Source: Candidatus Brevundimonas colombiensis (lineage in GTDB: Bacteria; Pseudomonadota; Alphaproteobacteria; Caulobacterales; Caulobacteraceae). Taken from it: DNA of 64,000 nt. Where the stretch lies: NCBI GenBank assembly GCA_029202665.1, contig CP119326.1, positions 2,232,001 to 2,296,000 on the forward strand. Reading direction: 5' to 3'. Under the pieces are notes generated by a model. That model was given only the letters and a program-made list of their open reading frames with translations. It made no database searches and had not been told where the DNA came from. Of the stretch, positions 1-8,052 are shown piece by piece. The stretch's first letter is position 1, and every line of letters starts with the position of its first letter. A program made the position numbers and the translations under genes.

Positions 1-1
1 C

Positions 2-1183
2 CTGGACACGCCCGCGACCCTGGTGACGCGCGATGACGTGATCACTGTGGACGGCAAGCCCATCGGCGGGGCGCAGGCGACGCGCGTCTGGCGCTATCAC
101 AAGCCCGCCGGCCTCTTGACCAGCCACAGCGACCCGACCGGTCGCCCGACGGTGTTCGACGCCCTGCCGGCCGGTCTGCCGCGCGTGATCTCGGTCGGAC
201 GGCTCGACCTGGCCACCGAAGGCCTGCTGCTGCTGACCAACGACGGTGAGCTGAGCCGGGCGCTGGAGCTGCCCTCGACCTCGCTGGTGCGTCAGTATCG
301 GGCCCGGGCCCGGGGCAAGATCACCCAGGCCCAGTTGGACGCCTTGAAGGAAGGCGTGGTCGTGGACGGCGTGTCCTATGGCCCCATCGAGGCGACGCTG
401 GACAAGGCCAAGGAAAGCAAGTCCGAGGACGGCAAGGCCCCGGCCAACCTGTGGATCTCGGTCTCGATCACCGAGGGCAAGAACCGCGAGGTTCGTAAGG
501 TGCTGGAGTCGGTCGGCCTGACGGTCAACCGCCTGATCCGCCTGGCCTATGGACCTTTCCGCCTGGACGTCCTGCCTATCGGGGCGGTCGAGGAGGTCGG
601 GCCGCGCGTGATCCGCGAACTGCTGGCCGACTACATCCGACCCGAGAACCTGCCGACCGGCAATACGGTCGAGACGCCCGCGCCCATCCCCGGCCGCCGG
701 GTCTCCACCCCTATCGTCAAGGGGCGCTCGGGATCGGCCATGTCCGACCCGTCGAGGAAGCCCAGCCGCGTCCGCGCCGCCGAAACCGCCCAGGCGGATG
801 CGGTCGAACGCCGCGAGCGGCCGCCCAAGAAGGAAGGCTGGGCCAAGGCGGCCCCGAAGTTCGAACACGCCAAGACCTTCAAGCCGCGCGAACGCACCGC
901 CCCCGCCGGCGACCGCCCGTCGCGTGAGGACGGCGATCGGCCCAAGCGCGCCTTCAAACCGCGCGACGACCAGTTCATCGACGACCGCAGGACGTCCCCC
1001 GGCGGCAAGCCGGGCGGTCATAAGCCCGGTGGTCGCGCCGGACCGGGGCCCCGTGCGGGCGGCGTAGGGACCGGCGGTCGGGACTTCAAACCCCGTAGTG
1101 GTCCAGGCGGGGGCGGCAAGCCCGCGGGCCCGTCGGGAACGAGCGGTCGCGCGCCGGGCGGCAAGCCGCGCACCCCGCGCTAG
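2..1183 (+). CDS. rluB: Pseudouridine synthase, RsuA/RluB family (5' partial)
   Basis: Isomerises a uridine in 23S rRNA to pseudouridine; the RluB type acts in the peptidyl-transferase region. The reading frame is open to the window edge, so the start and the usual N-terminal S4 domain lie outside; the GTG at 23 is probably internal. Visible are the catalytic block GRLDLATEGLLLL with its Asp, and the late motif EGKNREVRKVLESVGL typical of the RsuA/RluB/RluE/RluF group. About 170 C-terminal residues are a disordered tail rich in Gly, Pro, Arg and Lys, common in alphaproteobacterial RluB and likely RNA-binding. The GFA-like gene and rsmD follow closely on the same strand. RluB rather than RluE is inferred from the basic tail. 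Confidence 0.85.
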   Translation: MDTPATLVTRDDVITVDGKPIGGAQATRVWRYHKPAGLLTSHSDPTGRPTVFDALPAGLPRVISVGRLDLATEGLLLLTNDGELSRALELPSTSLVRQYRARARGKITQAQLDALKEGVVVDGVSYGPIEATLDKAKESKSEDGKAPANLWISVSITEGKNREVRKVLESVGLTVNRLIRLAYGPFRLDVLPIGAVEEVGPRVIRELLADYIRPENLPTGNTVETPAPIPGRRVSTPIVKGRSGSAMSDPSRKPSRVRAAETAQADAVERRERPPKKEGWAKAAPKFEHAKTFKPRERTAPAGDRPSREDGDRPKRAFKPRDDQFIDDRRTSPGGKPGGHKPGGRAGPGPRAGGVGTGGRDFKPRSGPGGGGKPAGPSGTSGRAPGGKPRTPR

Positions 1184-1204
1184 GTCGTCGGCGAGGAACT
1201 GAAC

Positions 1205-1615
1205 ATGACCCGTTCGACCGGACGATGCCTGTGCGGCGGCGTGACCTTCAGCGCCACGCCCAGGGGCGGGATGCACGCCTGCCATTGCGGCGCATGCCGC
1301 CGCCTGTCGGGCGGCGTCCTGTTCAGCGTGGACTGCGGCGACAGCGTCCAGGTCCGGGGCGAGGTCGCGACCTATGCCTCGTCCGAATGGGCTGTGCGCC
1401 AGTTCTGCCCGGCCTGTGGGACCGGCCTGTTCTGGCGGTCGAACGACGGCGCCATGACCATGGTCTCGGCCCAGGCGTTCGACGACCCCGGCGTCTTCGC
1501 GCTGGAGGACGAGTTCTGCATCGATAGCAAGCCCGATACCTACGCCTTGGCGGGGGACCGGCCGCGCCTGACCACGGCCGAACTGTACGCCCAGTTCGCG
1601 CCGCCGCAGGACTGA
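1205..1615 (+). CDS. GFA-family (CENP-V/GFA domain) zinc protein
   Basis: A 136-residue protein of the glutathione-dependent formaldehyde-activating-enzyme-like family. Cysteines fit the zinc sites of the fold: C8 and C10 in CLCGGVTF, C26, C28 and C31 in CHCGACRR, and a later CPACGTG pair near residues 69-72. Most members have no proven reaction; the fold binds zinc and in a few cases glutathione adducts. It starts at an ATG 21 bases after the rluB stop, and rsmD begins 4 bases after its own stop, so the three probably share a transcript. Family assignment is secure, function is not known. Confidence 0.8.
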   Translation: MTRSTGRCLCGGVTFSATPRGGMHACHCGACRRLSGGVLFSVDCGDSVQVRGEVATYASSEWAVRQFCPACGTGLFWRSNDGAMTMVSAQAFDDPGVFALEDEFCIDSKPDTYALAGDRPRLTTAELYAQFAPPQD

Positions 1616-1619
1616 CGCC

Positions 1620-2192
1620 ATGCGGATCGTCGCCGGCGGCCTGAAGGGCCGCGCCATCGTAGCGCCGGAGGGGCAGGGCACGCGCCCGACCTCTGACCGC
1701 GCGCGTCAGGCGGTGTTCAACGTGCTGGAACACGCCGCCTGGAGCGAGAGCCTGCACGGGATGCGGGTCATCGACCTGTACGCCGGATCGGGCGCCCTGG
1801 GGTTCGAGGCGGTCAGCCGGGGGGCGGGCTTCTGCCTGTTCGTCGAGACGGACGACGGCGCGCGCGGCGCCATCCGCGAGAACGCCGACGCCTATGGCCT
1901 GATGGGCCGCACGCGGGTTCATCGCCGCAGCGCGACCGACCTGGGCGTCAGGCCCGGCCCCATCGCCGAGGCGTTCGACCTGGCCTTCCTTGACCCGCCC
2001 TACGGCAAGGGGCTGGGCGAACAGACGCTGGCGCGTCTGGCCGAAGGCGACTGGCTGAAACCCGGCGCCCTGGTGGTGTTCGAGCGCGGGTCCGACGAGC
2101 CGGACATCGACACCCCCGGCTATCAGCGTCTGGACGCCCGCGACTATGGCGCGGCGCGGGTGCTGTTCCTGCGCGCGGGAGCGGCGGCCTGA
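1620..2192 (+). CDS. rsmD: 16S rRNA (guanine(966)-N(2))-methyltransferase RsmD
   Basis: Transfers a methyl group from S-adenosylmethionine to N2 of G966 in 16S rRNA during 30S assembly. The 190-residue length fits. N-terminal MRIVAGGLKGR and TRPTSDRARQAVFN are family signatures, motif I is DLYAGSGALGFEA (about residues 52-64), and the catalytic motif IV is DPPYG at 125-129. It is the last gene of a short + strand run with rluB and the GFA gene. The next 161 bases to 2353 hold no gene that can be supported and no clear terminator. Confidence 0.93.
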   Translation: MRIVAGGLKGRAIVAPEGQGTRPTSDRARQAVFNVLEHAAWSESLHGMRVIDLYAGSGALGFEAVSRGAGFCLFVETDDGARGAIRENADAYGLMGRTRVHRRSATDLGVRPGPIAEAFDLAFLDPPYGKGLGEQTLARLAEGDWLKPGALVVFERGSDEPDIDTPGYQRLDARDYGAARVLFLRAGAAA

Positions 2193-2353
2193 GGGCTGGC
2201 TGCGACCTGCATGGCGCCACCGAAAACAGTGCAATGCGTAACAAGGTGCGATTTCAGGCGGTGCTCCTCGGCGGCGTCAAACCGTCGGCAATTATAGACC
2301 GGGCCGCGCAGGCTGTTGCGCCGGTCGACGCCTGTTGACGCCAAGTCGCTGAT

Positions 2354-2938
2354 TTAAAGCGTCTTCGTGGATCCGTCGGCCAGGGCGTTCAGCGTCGCCT
2401 CATGCGCCGCCATGCGCTGTCGGCAGAGTTTGGCGTGACGCAGATAAAATCCGATGCACAGGATGAGGACCCCGCCCAACCCCGCCATCAGCCTATGGTC
2501 CGTTCCGCGCTGGCCGGGCAACAGCAGGGCGGCTGTGGTCATGAAAGCCATCCCGGCGATGCTGATCGCAACGCCCGCCCAGGCCCAGCGCAGCCCGGCG
2601 CGGGCCTGGGCGAGAGCCGAGCGCAGGGCGACCTGGGGCGTGTCGGTCAGCAGGCCGGGATCGCCGCTTCGGGACCATAGCGTCATGACCAGGGCGAAGC
2701 CGACGAACCCCAGGGCCGTCAAGGCGACAGACCAGGGCAGGCCCTTCGTCCAGGTGGCCCAGGCGATCAAGGCGATGACGGCGACGCCGCCTGCGATCTC
2801 GCCTGCGAAGTTCAGCCGCGCCAGCCGGTCACGCATTCGCAACTCGCGGATCAGATGGGCGTCCAGCGCCGGTTCGCCCACAGCGGGCGCGGTCCAGACC
2901 TGGGTCAGGTCGGACCAGTCTTTGTCGGGATCGGTCAT
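2354..2938 (-). CDS. Membrane protein paired with ECF sigma factor, possible anti-sigma factor
   Basis: A 194-residue protein with a soluble N-terminal stretch of about 45 residues followed by four hydrophobic segments (around residues 47-65, 70-88, 117-138 and 149-165). Its ATG overlaps the stop of the upstream sigma factor gene by 4 bases, so the pair is translationally coupled, the usual arrangement for a sigma factor and its membrane anti-sigma partner. No HxxxCxxC zinc-anti-sigma motif is present, so an anti-sigma role rests only on context. I do not recognise a named family. Confidence 0.65.
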   Translation of the reverse strand: MTDPDKDWSDLTQVWTAPAVGEPALDAHLIRELRMRDRLARLNFAGEIAGGVAVIALIAWATWTKGLPWSVALTALGFVGFALVMTLWSRSGDPGLLTDTPQVALRSALAQARAGLRWAWAGVAISIAGMAFMTTAALLLPGQRGTDHRLMAGLGGVLILCIGFYLRHAKLCRQRMAAHEATLNALADGSTKTL

Positions 2939-3453
2939 GCGCGAACCTCTGGGGCCGGGTCGTCGGGATTGAGCGCTCGCCGCAGGGCGGCCTTGGCGCG
3001 GGTCAGGCGGATGGAGACGGCGTTGGCGTTCAGGCCCAGCATCTCGGCGATCTCGGCGGGGGTGAAGCCTTCCAGAGTCAGCAGGGCGGGCTGGCGCAGC
3101 GACAGGGGCAGGGCGCGCACCGCCTGCTCCAGCCGCAGGTGCAGGTCGCGTGTCTCGGCGCAGTCATGGGGCGTGGGGTCGCCGCTGGGTGCGGCTTCGT
3201 CCAGCGGCTGGCGACGCGGTTCCGCGGCCTCGCGCGCGACATGGGTGACGGCGCGGTTGTGGGCGACGCGGGCGATGAAGGCGCGCAAGGGCGCCTCGCC
3301 CCGATGTTGGGGCGCGGCCCGCCACACGGCCAGCAGAATCTCCTGCTCCAGCTCGCGGCGGCGCTCGCGATCCGCCTCATAGCCGGAGGCGATCCGGCGC
3401 AGCATGGCGCCATGTTCGCTCAGCAGGGCCTCAAAGGTCTGGTCGCGTCCCAA
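2935..3453 (-). CDS. RNA polymerase sigma factor, sigma-70 family, ECF type
   Basis: A 172-residue ECF sigma factor. Region 2 covers about residues 10-75 (ELEQEILLAVWRAAP and LRAFIARVAHNRAV), and region 4 is near 120-160 (LTLEGFTPAEIAEMLGL then AVSIRLTRAKAALRRAL, a helix-turn-helix). Regions 1.1 and 3 are absent, as expected for ECF factors. The start is TTG at 3453; no ATG lies early enough to keep region 2 intact. It is co-directional and overlapping with the membrane-protein gene at 2354-2938 and divergent from the small membrane protein at 3550. The intervening DNA carries a strong dyad. Confidence 0.88.
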   Translation of the reverse strand: MGRDQTFEALLSEHGAMLRRIASGYEADRERRRELEQEILLAVWRAAPQHRGEAPLRAFIARVAHNRAVTHVAREAAEPRRQPLDEAAPSGDPTPHDCAETRDLHLRLEQAVRALPLSLRQPALLTLEGFTPAEIAEMLGLNANAVSIRLTRAKAALRRALNPDDPAPEVRA

Positions 3454-3486
3454 TCGCGGGGGTCTCCGTGAAATCGTCGGTCGCGA

Positions 3487-3517
3487 TGAAAGACTCGGAA
3501 GATCGCCGAGACTTTCA
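3487..3517. promoter_or_regulatory. Imperfect palindrome between the ECF sigma gene and a divergent gene
   Basis: Arms TGAAAGACTCGG (3487-3498) and CCGAGACTTTCA (3506-3517) are complementary over 12 positions with one mismatch, separated by 7 bases. It is centred 48 bases upstream of the sigma gene start and 48 bases upstream of the ATG at 3550. Position and symmetry suggest an operator or a structured leader serving one or both divergent genes. The binding protein is not known. Confidence 0.5.
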
Positions 3518-3549
3518 CCCCAGGCGTCGAAAAACCAAGGGAGTTCGCC

Positions 3550-3840
3550 ATGACGATTGAAACCGGAACCACGGACAAGGCCAGATCCGGCGTGCTGACG
3601 CGCGGCAAAGGGCTTCTGAAGCTGCTGGCCGGGTTGCTGGCGGTCGCGGCGGTGTGCGCCTGGGGCTCTCTGGGGATCGGGCTTTATCTGGATGTGGATC
3701 GCGGGGCGCGGATCACCCTGGCGATCGTGGCGGCGGTGTCGACCGAGGCGTTGTTCTGGACCGTGGCGGCCCTGCTGGGCGTGTCGGTGGTCGAGGCGCG
3801 CAAGCGCATCTGGCGGCGGATCACGCGCCGCGAAGCCTGA
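3550..3840 (+). CDS. Small two-helix membrane protein
   Basis: A 96-residue protein with two transmembrane helices (about residues 22-46 and 55-78), a polar N-terminus and a strongly basic C-terminus ending in RKRIWRRITRREA. AAGGGAG stands 8 bases before the ATG. It is divergent from the ECF sigma factor, separated by the dyad at 3487-3517, and could be a target or accessory of that sigma factor. The basic C-terminus would lie in the cytoplasm by the positive-inside rule. Its last 20 bases overlap the 3' end of the convergent phosphatase gene. No family recognised. Confidence 0.6.
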   Translation: MTIETGTTDKARSGVLTRGKGLLKLLAGLLAVAAVCAWGSLGIGLYLDVDRGARITLAIVAAVSTEALFWTVAALLGVSVVEARKRIWRRITRREA

Positions 3841-4282
3841 CCGCCAGATTGCGGGCGGCGGCTGTGACCTCGGCCCAGGTGGTCTCGAAGCCGTCGTCGT
3901 CGCCGAAATAGGGATCGGCGACGGCCTGGCCCTCGCGGCCGGGGACGTGGTCGAGCAGCAGGCTGAGTTCGGCGACAGCGTCGTCGGGACGCAGGCGGCG
4001 CAGGTTTTTCAGATTGTCATGGTCCAGGGCGACGATGTGGGTGAAGCGACGAAAGTCCGCCTGCGTCACCTGCCGCGCCCTCAACCCCGAAATCTCCACT
4101 CCATGCCGCCGCGCCGTCGCCTGCGCCCTCGCGTCCGGCGCCTCGCCCGCATGCCAGTCCCCGGTCCCGGCGGAATCCACGATCAGGTCGAGGTGGAGCC
4201 GCTGGGCCTCCGCGCGCAGGGCGGCCTCGGCGAGGGGAGAGCGACAGATGTTGCCGAGGCAGACGAAGAGGATGGAGGGCAT
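3821..4282 (-). CDS. Low-molecular-weight protein-tyrosine phosphatase
   Basis: A 153-residue LMW-PTP (the family is typically about 150). The CX5R active-site loop is C8-LGNIC-R14 in FVCLGNICRSPLAEA, and the general acid lies in the late motif DPYFGDDDGF. It removes phosphate from phosphotyrosine in the cytoplasm. The start is set at the ATG at 4282, because the frame runs 25 codons further upstream but those residues (to 4357) are low-quality and not family-like. No bacterial tyrosine kinase or capsule gene is adjacent, so the partner is unknown. Its 3' end overlaps the convergent small membrane-protein gene. Confidence 0.9.
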   Translation of the reverse strand: MPSILFVCLGNICRSPLAEAALRAEAQRLHLDLIVDSAGTGDWHAGEAPDARAQATARRHGVEISGLRARQVTQADFRRFTHIVALDHDNLKNLRRLRPDDAVAELSLLLDHVPGREGQAVADPYFGDDDGFETTWAEVTAAARNLAVRLRGA

Positions 4283-4374
4283 GGGAACCGTGAACGAGGA
4301 GTCGAGATCAAATGCGATGCTATTGCTCGAATGGTGATTTCGAATAAATCTCGACATATCTTCGGTCGCAAAAA

Positions 4375-5988
4375 ATGAAAAAGCCTAGGCGAAATGAGAA
4401 ATGTCCCTGCGGTAGCGGGGAGAAATACAAGCGATGTCATGGCCGCGCGGAGTTTTCAGACGCGCGCTCGCGCCAGGCCGCCGCAATGCTTCAGCGAGTT
4501 CAGGCTGACGAGCTTATCAGACAAAGACAGCAGGGGCTTGGCCAGCCCATCGTCGCTTTTAAGGATGGCGAGCAGCAGTTTATAGCGGTCAAGAATCGCC
4601 TAGTCTGGTCGGATCGATGGAAGACATTCCCAGACTTCCTCAGCGACTACATCAAGCAAGTTTTTCCGGGCGCTTGGGGTAAGGAAGAGTTTGCCAAGCC
4701 ATTTCCTGAACGGCATCCGATTATTCAGTGGTACCAAGCATACTGTCTGTATCAACGGCAATTCATCAAAACGCCCGGCGAGATTGCATCAGGCCATGTG
4801 ACTGGTGCCGTGTTCTGCTATCTTGGTCTTGCCTACAATCTCTATCTTATGGAGCACAATGTGGAGCTTCAGGCGCGCATGATTGCTCGCCTCAAAGATC
4901 CGGCAAATTTTCAGGGCGCATTCTACGAGCTTGTAGTAGCTGGCTCGCTTATTCGGGCAGGATACGAACTGGTTCTAGAGGACGAGGCAGATAGGCAGTC
5001 GAAGCACTGCGAATTTGCTGCCATCAAGAAATCAACAGGTAAGCGCTACTCAGTTGAAGCCAAAATGCGAGCGGTCGCAGGCATGCTCGGCCGCACTACC
5101 CACGATGGAGGGAGTGACGAAAAACCCCTTGGTAGGCTGATCCCCCATCTGTGCGCTGCGCTCCGCAAGCCGTCAGAGGCAGAGCGGTTGGTATTTATCG
5201 ATATCAATGCTCCGATGGATAAAAATATCAGCGAAGATAACCGCCCCGAATGCATGACGGCAGCAATCCGTTCATTGGAACGTTTCGAAAGAAACAAGAA
5301 TGCCCCGAAGGAAAGCGCCTATCTTTTTGTGACCAACATTGCCTGCCACCGCTATTTGGACGATCTGCCTGTGCTGGCGATTGCCCCATTTGGCTTCAAT
5401 ATCCCTGACTTCAATCGCCAAGGGATATTCCGCCATGTTGACCGTTACCGACAGGAACAGAAGCACAAGGATGCGCTAGAAATTGCACAGGCGTTGGCTG
5501 ACGCTGCTGTGTTTCCGAACAGTTTTGACGGGCGACCTTCCTCTGAATTGAGGCCGAATGAACAGAAGCGCTTGGTGGTAGGTGAGACTTATAATTTCGC
5601 CGACGCGATACCCGGCGGTTTGATCGCTACTGTTACATCGGTTGCTGCCTGCGAAAAATCTCGATCCGTAATGGCTGTCGCGATGACGTCGGATGGCCAA
5701 GGTCACATTCTGCACGAAACGATGAGCGAGGCCGCTGCTGCCGATTATGCGGAGTACGGTGAGAATTATTTCGGAGAAGTCGGCCGAAATGGCGGGGTCG
5801 CAAAGAATGCATACGAGATGTTTTGCGGGATGATGGATATTTACGCCGATTATAATCGGGAACAGCTGGCCCGACAGCTTGGTCTGAGTCCAGACGACGC
5901 ATCGCTTACACACCTCAACGACAGCGAATTGCGCGAGTTTATCGCGGAGCGGCTGGTTGCCAGCATTGATGCGCGCAGCACTGGTTGA
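4375..5988 (+). CDS. SEC-C motif protein with a PD-(D/E)XK-like region
   Basis: A 537-residue protein of no named family. The N-terminus is a textbook SEC-C zinc motif: CPCGSGEKYKRCHG with C10, C12, C21 and H22. Around residues 178-232 the order of features resembles a PD-(D/E)XK nuclease core: E185 in a helix (GAFYELVVAGSLIRAGYE), E213 (KHCEFAAI) and VEAK at 227-230, giving E-x-K. The C-terminal half has no motif I recognise. The whole gene is visibly richer in A and T and uses codons rare in its neighbours, starting near 4290 and ending abruptly at mutL, which suggests acquisition by transfer. A nuclease or defence role is inference from motifs only. Confidence 0.75.
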   Translation: MKKPRRNEKCPCGSGEKYKRCHGRAEFSDARSRQAAAMLQRVQADELIRQRQQGLGQPIVAFKDGEQQFIAVKNRLVWSDRWKTFPDFLSDYIKQVFPGAWGKEEFAKPFPERHPIIQWYQAYCLYQRQFIKTPGEIASGHVTGAVFCYLGLAYNLYLMEHNVELQARMIARLKDPANFQGAFYELVVAGSLIRAGYELVLEDEADRQSKHCEFAAIKKSTGKRYSVEAKMRAVAGMLGRTTHDGGSDEKPLGRLIPHLCAALRKPSEAERLVFIDINAPMDKNISEDNRPECMTAAIRSLERFERNKNAPKESAYLFVTNIACHRYLDDLPVLAIAPFGFNIPDFNRQGIFRHVDRYRQEQKHKDALEIAQALADAAVFPNSFDGRPSSELRPNEQKRLVVGETYNFADAIPGGLIATVTSVAACEKSRSVMAVAMTSDGQGHILHETMSEAAAADYAEYGENYFGEVGRNGGVAKNAYEMFCGMMDIYADYNREQLARQLGLSPDDASLTHLNDSELREFIAERLVASIDARSTG

Positions 5989-5995
5989 TCGCGCC

Positions 5996-7897
5996 TCACC
6001 TTCTCCCGAACAGCTTCTCCAGGTCGTGCAGCTTCAGCTCCACGTAGGTCGGGCGGCCGTGGTTGCACTGGCCCGAATGCGGGGTGGCTTCCATCTGGCG
6101 GAGGAGGGCGTTCATTTCGGGGGCGGAGAGGATGCGGCCTGAGCGGACGCTGCCGTGGCAGGCCATGGTGCCGCAGATGGCGGCGAGGCGTTCCTTGAGC
6201 GACAGGGCCTGGCCGTGTTCGGCCAAGTCGTCGGCGATGTCGCGGATCAGGCCCTGAACGTCCGTGTCGCCCAGCATGGCCGGGGTTTCGCGCACCAGGA
6301 CGGCGCCGGCGCCGAACGCCTCGACGATCAGGCCCATTTCGGCCAGTTCCTCGGCGCGGGCGGCGACGCGCTCGGCCTCGGCGGGGTCCAGATCGACCAC
6401 CTCAGGCGTCAGCAGGGCCTGACGGGTCACGGACCCCTCGGCCATCTGGGCCTTCATCCGCTCATAGACCAGCCGTTCGTGCGCCGCGTGCTGATCGACG
6501 ATGACCAGGCCGTCGCGGGTCTGGGCGACGATGTAGTTGGCGTGAAGCTGGCCCCGCGCGGCGCCCAGCGGATAGTCGAGGGGGTCTTGAGGTTGAGCGG
6601 CGAGTGGCGGGTGGCGGGTGGCGAGGTCGCTGTCCGGGGCGGGTTGCGATGGCCATGACGGGCCGCCCCAAGTCGGTTCGACGCGGGCGCTGCGTTCGTT
6701 GAGGCCGGGGATGATTTGGGCGGCGGCGTCGGGCTGGGACCAGCCGGTCCAGCCGCTGAACCCCCGGGCCGAGGGGGCGCTGGGGCTGTAGGCGGGGCCG
6801 GAACCGAGATGTGTGGCGACGCCGGTGTGGGGCTGGAATCCCGATAGGGCGTCGGCGGCGACGGTGGTTGAGGCGCGGTGGCCCGCCGCGTGCAGGGCGT
6901 GCCTCAGGGCGCCGACGATCAGGCCGCGCACAAGGGCCGGATCGCGGAACCGGACCTCGGCCTTGGCCGGGTGGACGTTGACGTCGACATAGAGGGGATC
7001 GATGTCGAGGAAGAGGACGGCGGCCGGGTGCCGGTCCCGCGCCAAGAAGTCGGCATAGGCGCCGCGCAGGGCCCCTTGCAGCAGCCGATCCTTCACCGGG
7101 CGGCCGTTGACGAACAGATACTGATGCGCCGCATTGCCGCGCGAATAGGTGGGCAGGCCCGCATAGCCGGACAGGCGCACGCCGTCCCGCTCTTGATCGA
7201 TCAACAGGGCGTTGGCCTCGAAGTCGCGGCCCAGCAGGGCGGACAGGCGTTTCAGCCGCCCTTCGTCGCCGGGATGTTCGGCGGGCAGGCGCAGGGTCAC
7301 CTTGCCGTCCAGCGACAGGGTGAAGGCGACGGCCTCGTGCGCCATGGCCTGACGCTTGATCTCTTCCGAAATGGCCATGGCCTCGGCCCGCTCGGACTTC
7401 ATGAACTTGAGCCGGGCGGGGGTGGCGTAGAAGAGGTCGCGCACCTCGACCCGCGCGCCGTGCGGACCGGGGAAGGGGGCGGGCGTCAGGGGGCGGGTCT
7501 CGCCGCCCTCGACCTGAATGGCCCAGGCGTTGGTCTCGTCGCGGGACCGGGTGGTGATGGACAGACGGGCGACCGAGCCGATGGAGGGCAGGGCCTCGCC
7601 CCGGAAGCCCAAGGTGTGGATGCGCAGCAGGTCCACGTCGCCCGCGTCATCCGGCTCCAGCTTGGATGTGGCGTGGCGTTCGATGGCCAGCGGCAGTTCC
7701 GCTCGCGGGATGCCCTTGCCGTCATCGGCGATCAGGATGCGCGACAGGCCGCCGCCGTCGGCCTGAATCTCGATATTGGTCCCGCCCGCATCCAGGGCGT
7801 TCTCGACCAACTCCTTGATGGCGCTGGCGGGCCGTTCGACCACCTCGCCGGCGGCGATGCGGTTGACGGTTTCGGGGGAGAGGCGACGGATGGGCAT
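5996..7897 (-). CDS. mutL: DNA mismatch repair protein MutL
   Basis: A 633-residue GHKL ATPase coordinating methyl-independent mismatch repair between MutS and strand incision. The N-terminal ATPase shows IAAGEVVERPASAIKELVEN, DDGKGI and HTLGFRGEAL. After a Pro-rich linker of about 100 residues, the C-terminal dimerisation domain carries DQHAAHERLVYE, matching the DQHA-X2-E-X4-E metal-binding motif of endonuclease-active MutL, and a C-terminal CNHGRP. The ATG at 7897 gives the family N-terminus MPIRRLSPETVN; the open frame upstream to 8092 is not family-like. It converges with the SEC-C gene, stops 7 bases apart, and is divergent from the protease gene. Confidence 0.96.
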   Translation of the reverse strand: MPIRRLSPETVNRIAAGEVVERPASAIKELVENALDAGGTNIEIQADGGGLSRILIADDGKGIPRAELPLAIERHATSKLEPDDAGDVDLLRIHTLGFRGEALPSIGSVARLSITTRSRDETNAWAIQVEGGETRPLTPAPFPGPHGARVEVRDLFYATPARLKFMKSERAEAMAISEEIKRQAMAHEAVAFTLSLDGKVTLRLPAEHPGDEGRLKRLSALLGRDFEANALLIDQERDGVRLSGYAGLPTYSRGNAAHQYLFVNGRPVKDRLLQGALRGAYADFLARDRHPAAVLFLDIDPLYVDVNVHPAKAEVRFRDPALVRGLIVGALRHALHAAGHRASTTVAADALSGFQPHTGVATHLGSGPAYSPSAPSARGFSGWTGWSQPDAAAQIIPGLNERSARVEPTWGGPSWPSQPAPDSDLATRHPPLAAQPQDPLDYPLGAARGQLHANYIVAQTRDGLVIVDQHAAHERLVYERMKAQMAEGSVTRQALLTPEVVDLDPAEAERVAARAEELAEMGLIVEAFGAGAVLVRETPAMLGDTDVQGLIRDIADDLAEHGQALSLKERLAAICGTMACHGSVRSGRILSAPEMNALLRQMEATPHSGQCNHGRPTYVELKLHDLEKLFGRR

Positions 7898-8052
7898 GAG
7901 CAGCCCAAGATAGGGCGCGCGGGGGATTCGCGCCATGCGGCGTTCCACCGGCGGGGAACGGGGCGACAGCTTGACCGTTAAGACGCAAACGCGCCTTGAT
8001 CCAGCCCGAAACCGGGTGCGGAATGGCGCGGCGTGAAGCCTTGCAGCCTCGG

